DNA of 6,005 bases from Planctomicrobium sp. GTDB lineage: Bacteria > Planctomycetota > Planctomycetia > Planctomycetales > Planctomycetaceae. Shown here piece after piece: positions 5,409-6,005 of this stretch. Both the position numbers and the translations under genes were made by a program. The first letter of the stretch is position 1. Every line of letters begins with the position of its first letter. The stretch covers positions 1 to 6,005 of the forward strand of contig JAJDEL010000073.1 in NCBI GenBank assembly GCA_029259835.1. Direction: 5' to 3'. The notes below the pieces were generated by a model, which had not been told where the DNA came from, searched no databases, and saw only the letters and a list, made by a program, of their open reading frames with translations.

Positions 5409-6005
5409 ATGCACACGTCCCCAGCACAGCTGAAATTATTCGCGATCCTCTGGGTCATCTTTGTATCGAGTGGTTGCCCGAAACCTTCTTCGAAACCAGG
5501 GGGCACGCCAACAGTTGGTCAATCATCTTCAACTTTTCGATTCACGAACATCACAGGCACGTCGGGTGTTGCTGCAACGTATCAGAACGGGCGTGAATCG
5601 GAATTTTACGCAATTCTGGAATCGCTCGGCGGTGGAGTCGGACTGTTCGATCTCGACAAAGATGGCTGGCTCGATATGGTTTTTCCAGGAGGCGGAAAAC
5701 TGGTGAAAGGAGAGCCACCGAGCCTGGAAGGCCTGCCTTTACAATGTTTCAGAAGCAATGGAAACCTGACGTGGGACGATGTTTCATCTCAAACTGCTCT
5801 GGGTCAGCCCCGTCGCTATACACACGGCGTTTCCATCGCAGACTTCAACAACGATGGGTTCGATGACCTTCTAGTAACAGGCTACGGCGGTGTCGATTTG
5901 TGGGAAAATTTCGGCGATGGCACGTTTGCTTTAGTACCAGGCGATTCGAACCTCATTGATGAATCGTGGAGTTCCAGCGCAGGTTGGGGCGACCTCGATG
6001 GTGAT
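5409..6005 (+). CDS. CRTAC1-family FG-GAP/VCBS repeat lipoprotein, partial
   Basis: The frame is open for 199 codons from the ATG at 5409 to the right edge, so the 3' part is missing. The N-terminus is lipoprotein-like: a hydrophobic stretch at 8-19 and SSGC with Cys23, then a Pro/Ser/Gly-rich linker (24-42). The propeller region follows. ESLGGGVGLFDLDKDGWLD contains a DxDxDG calcium loop (D81, D83, D85, D89), and a second loop lies in IADFNNDGFDD (D145, N147, D149, D153). A third begins at GDLDGD (D195, D197, D199) at the cut. This order matches CRTAC1-type FG-GAP proteins, which often end in an ASPIC/UnbV domain; that end is outside the window. The protein is inferred to be a surface or periplasmic beta-propeller. 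A stop codon at 5394-5396 bounds the frame upstream, making 5409 the first ATG available. No clear SD is present, so translation may depend on the upstream TPR gene. Confidence 0.9.
   Translation, partial: MHTSPAQLKLFAILWVIFVSSGCPKPSSKPGGTPTVGQSSSTFRFTNITGTSGVAATYQNGRESEFYAILESLGGGVGLFDLDKDGWLDMVFPGGGKLVKGEPPSLEGLPLQCFRSNGNLTWDDVSSQTALGQPRRYTHGVSIADFNNDGFDDLLVTGYGGVDLWENFGDGTFALVPGDSNLIDESWSSSAGWGDLDGD

Noticed and set aside
5180..5706. Plus-strand frames of 138 and 81 codons (5180-5596, 5461-5706)
   Set aside because: They are in other frames of the TPR and FG-GAP genes, and only the frame from 5409 carries the lipobox and DxDxDG motifs.

Overview
The window reads as chromosomal DNA from a planctomycete. 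The strongest evidence is a DUF1559 protein at 2459-3451, with its prepilin-like N-terminus, a GITDGTSNT block and an H-x9-DG motif; this is a very large paralogous family characteristic of Planctomycetota. A membrane-anchored TPR protein followed by a CRTAC1-type FG-GAP lipoprotein, together with secreted SMP-30 and esterase genes, fits the same phylum. I cannot assign a genus. I see no RNA genes, CRISPR array, insertion sequence or other mobile element.

The left arm (1-2090, minus strand) holds two secreted hydrolase-type genes transcribed leftward. The first is an SMP-30/gluconolactonase-like six-bladed propeller protein (1185-2090), which ends in a perfect 15-bp hairpin terminator. The second is an alpha/beta hydrolase of the acetyl-esterase/BD-FAE type (start at 1047, running off the left edge). 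It appears to be fused to a small carboxypeptidase-regulatory/transthyretin-like domain. Together they suggest periplasmic processing of sugar esters or lactones; this is inferred from the families.

A 368-bp divergent intergenic region (2091-2458) separates the two arms. It holds a plausible leftward promoter and a plausible rightward promoter. A near-perfect 17-bp palindrome abuts the rightward -35 box and is a candidate operator.

The right arm (2459-6005, plus strand) starts with the DUF1559 pseudopilin-like gene, which ends in a strong intrinsic terminator. A three-gene set follows with short gaps (73 and 53 nt): a small acidic lipoprotein (3585-3908), a TPR protein with one membrane helix (3982-5355), and a lipoprotein with FG-GAP/VCBS calcium-binding repeats (5409 to beyond the right edge). 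All are predicted to be secreted or membrane-anchored, so they may form an envelope-associated assembly. Their function is unknown. RNA hairpins lie between the lipoprotein and TPR genes and inside the first codons of the TPR gene, and may tune expression within the set.
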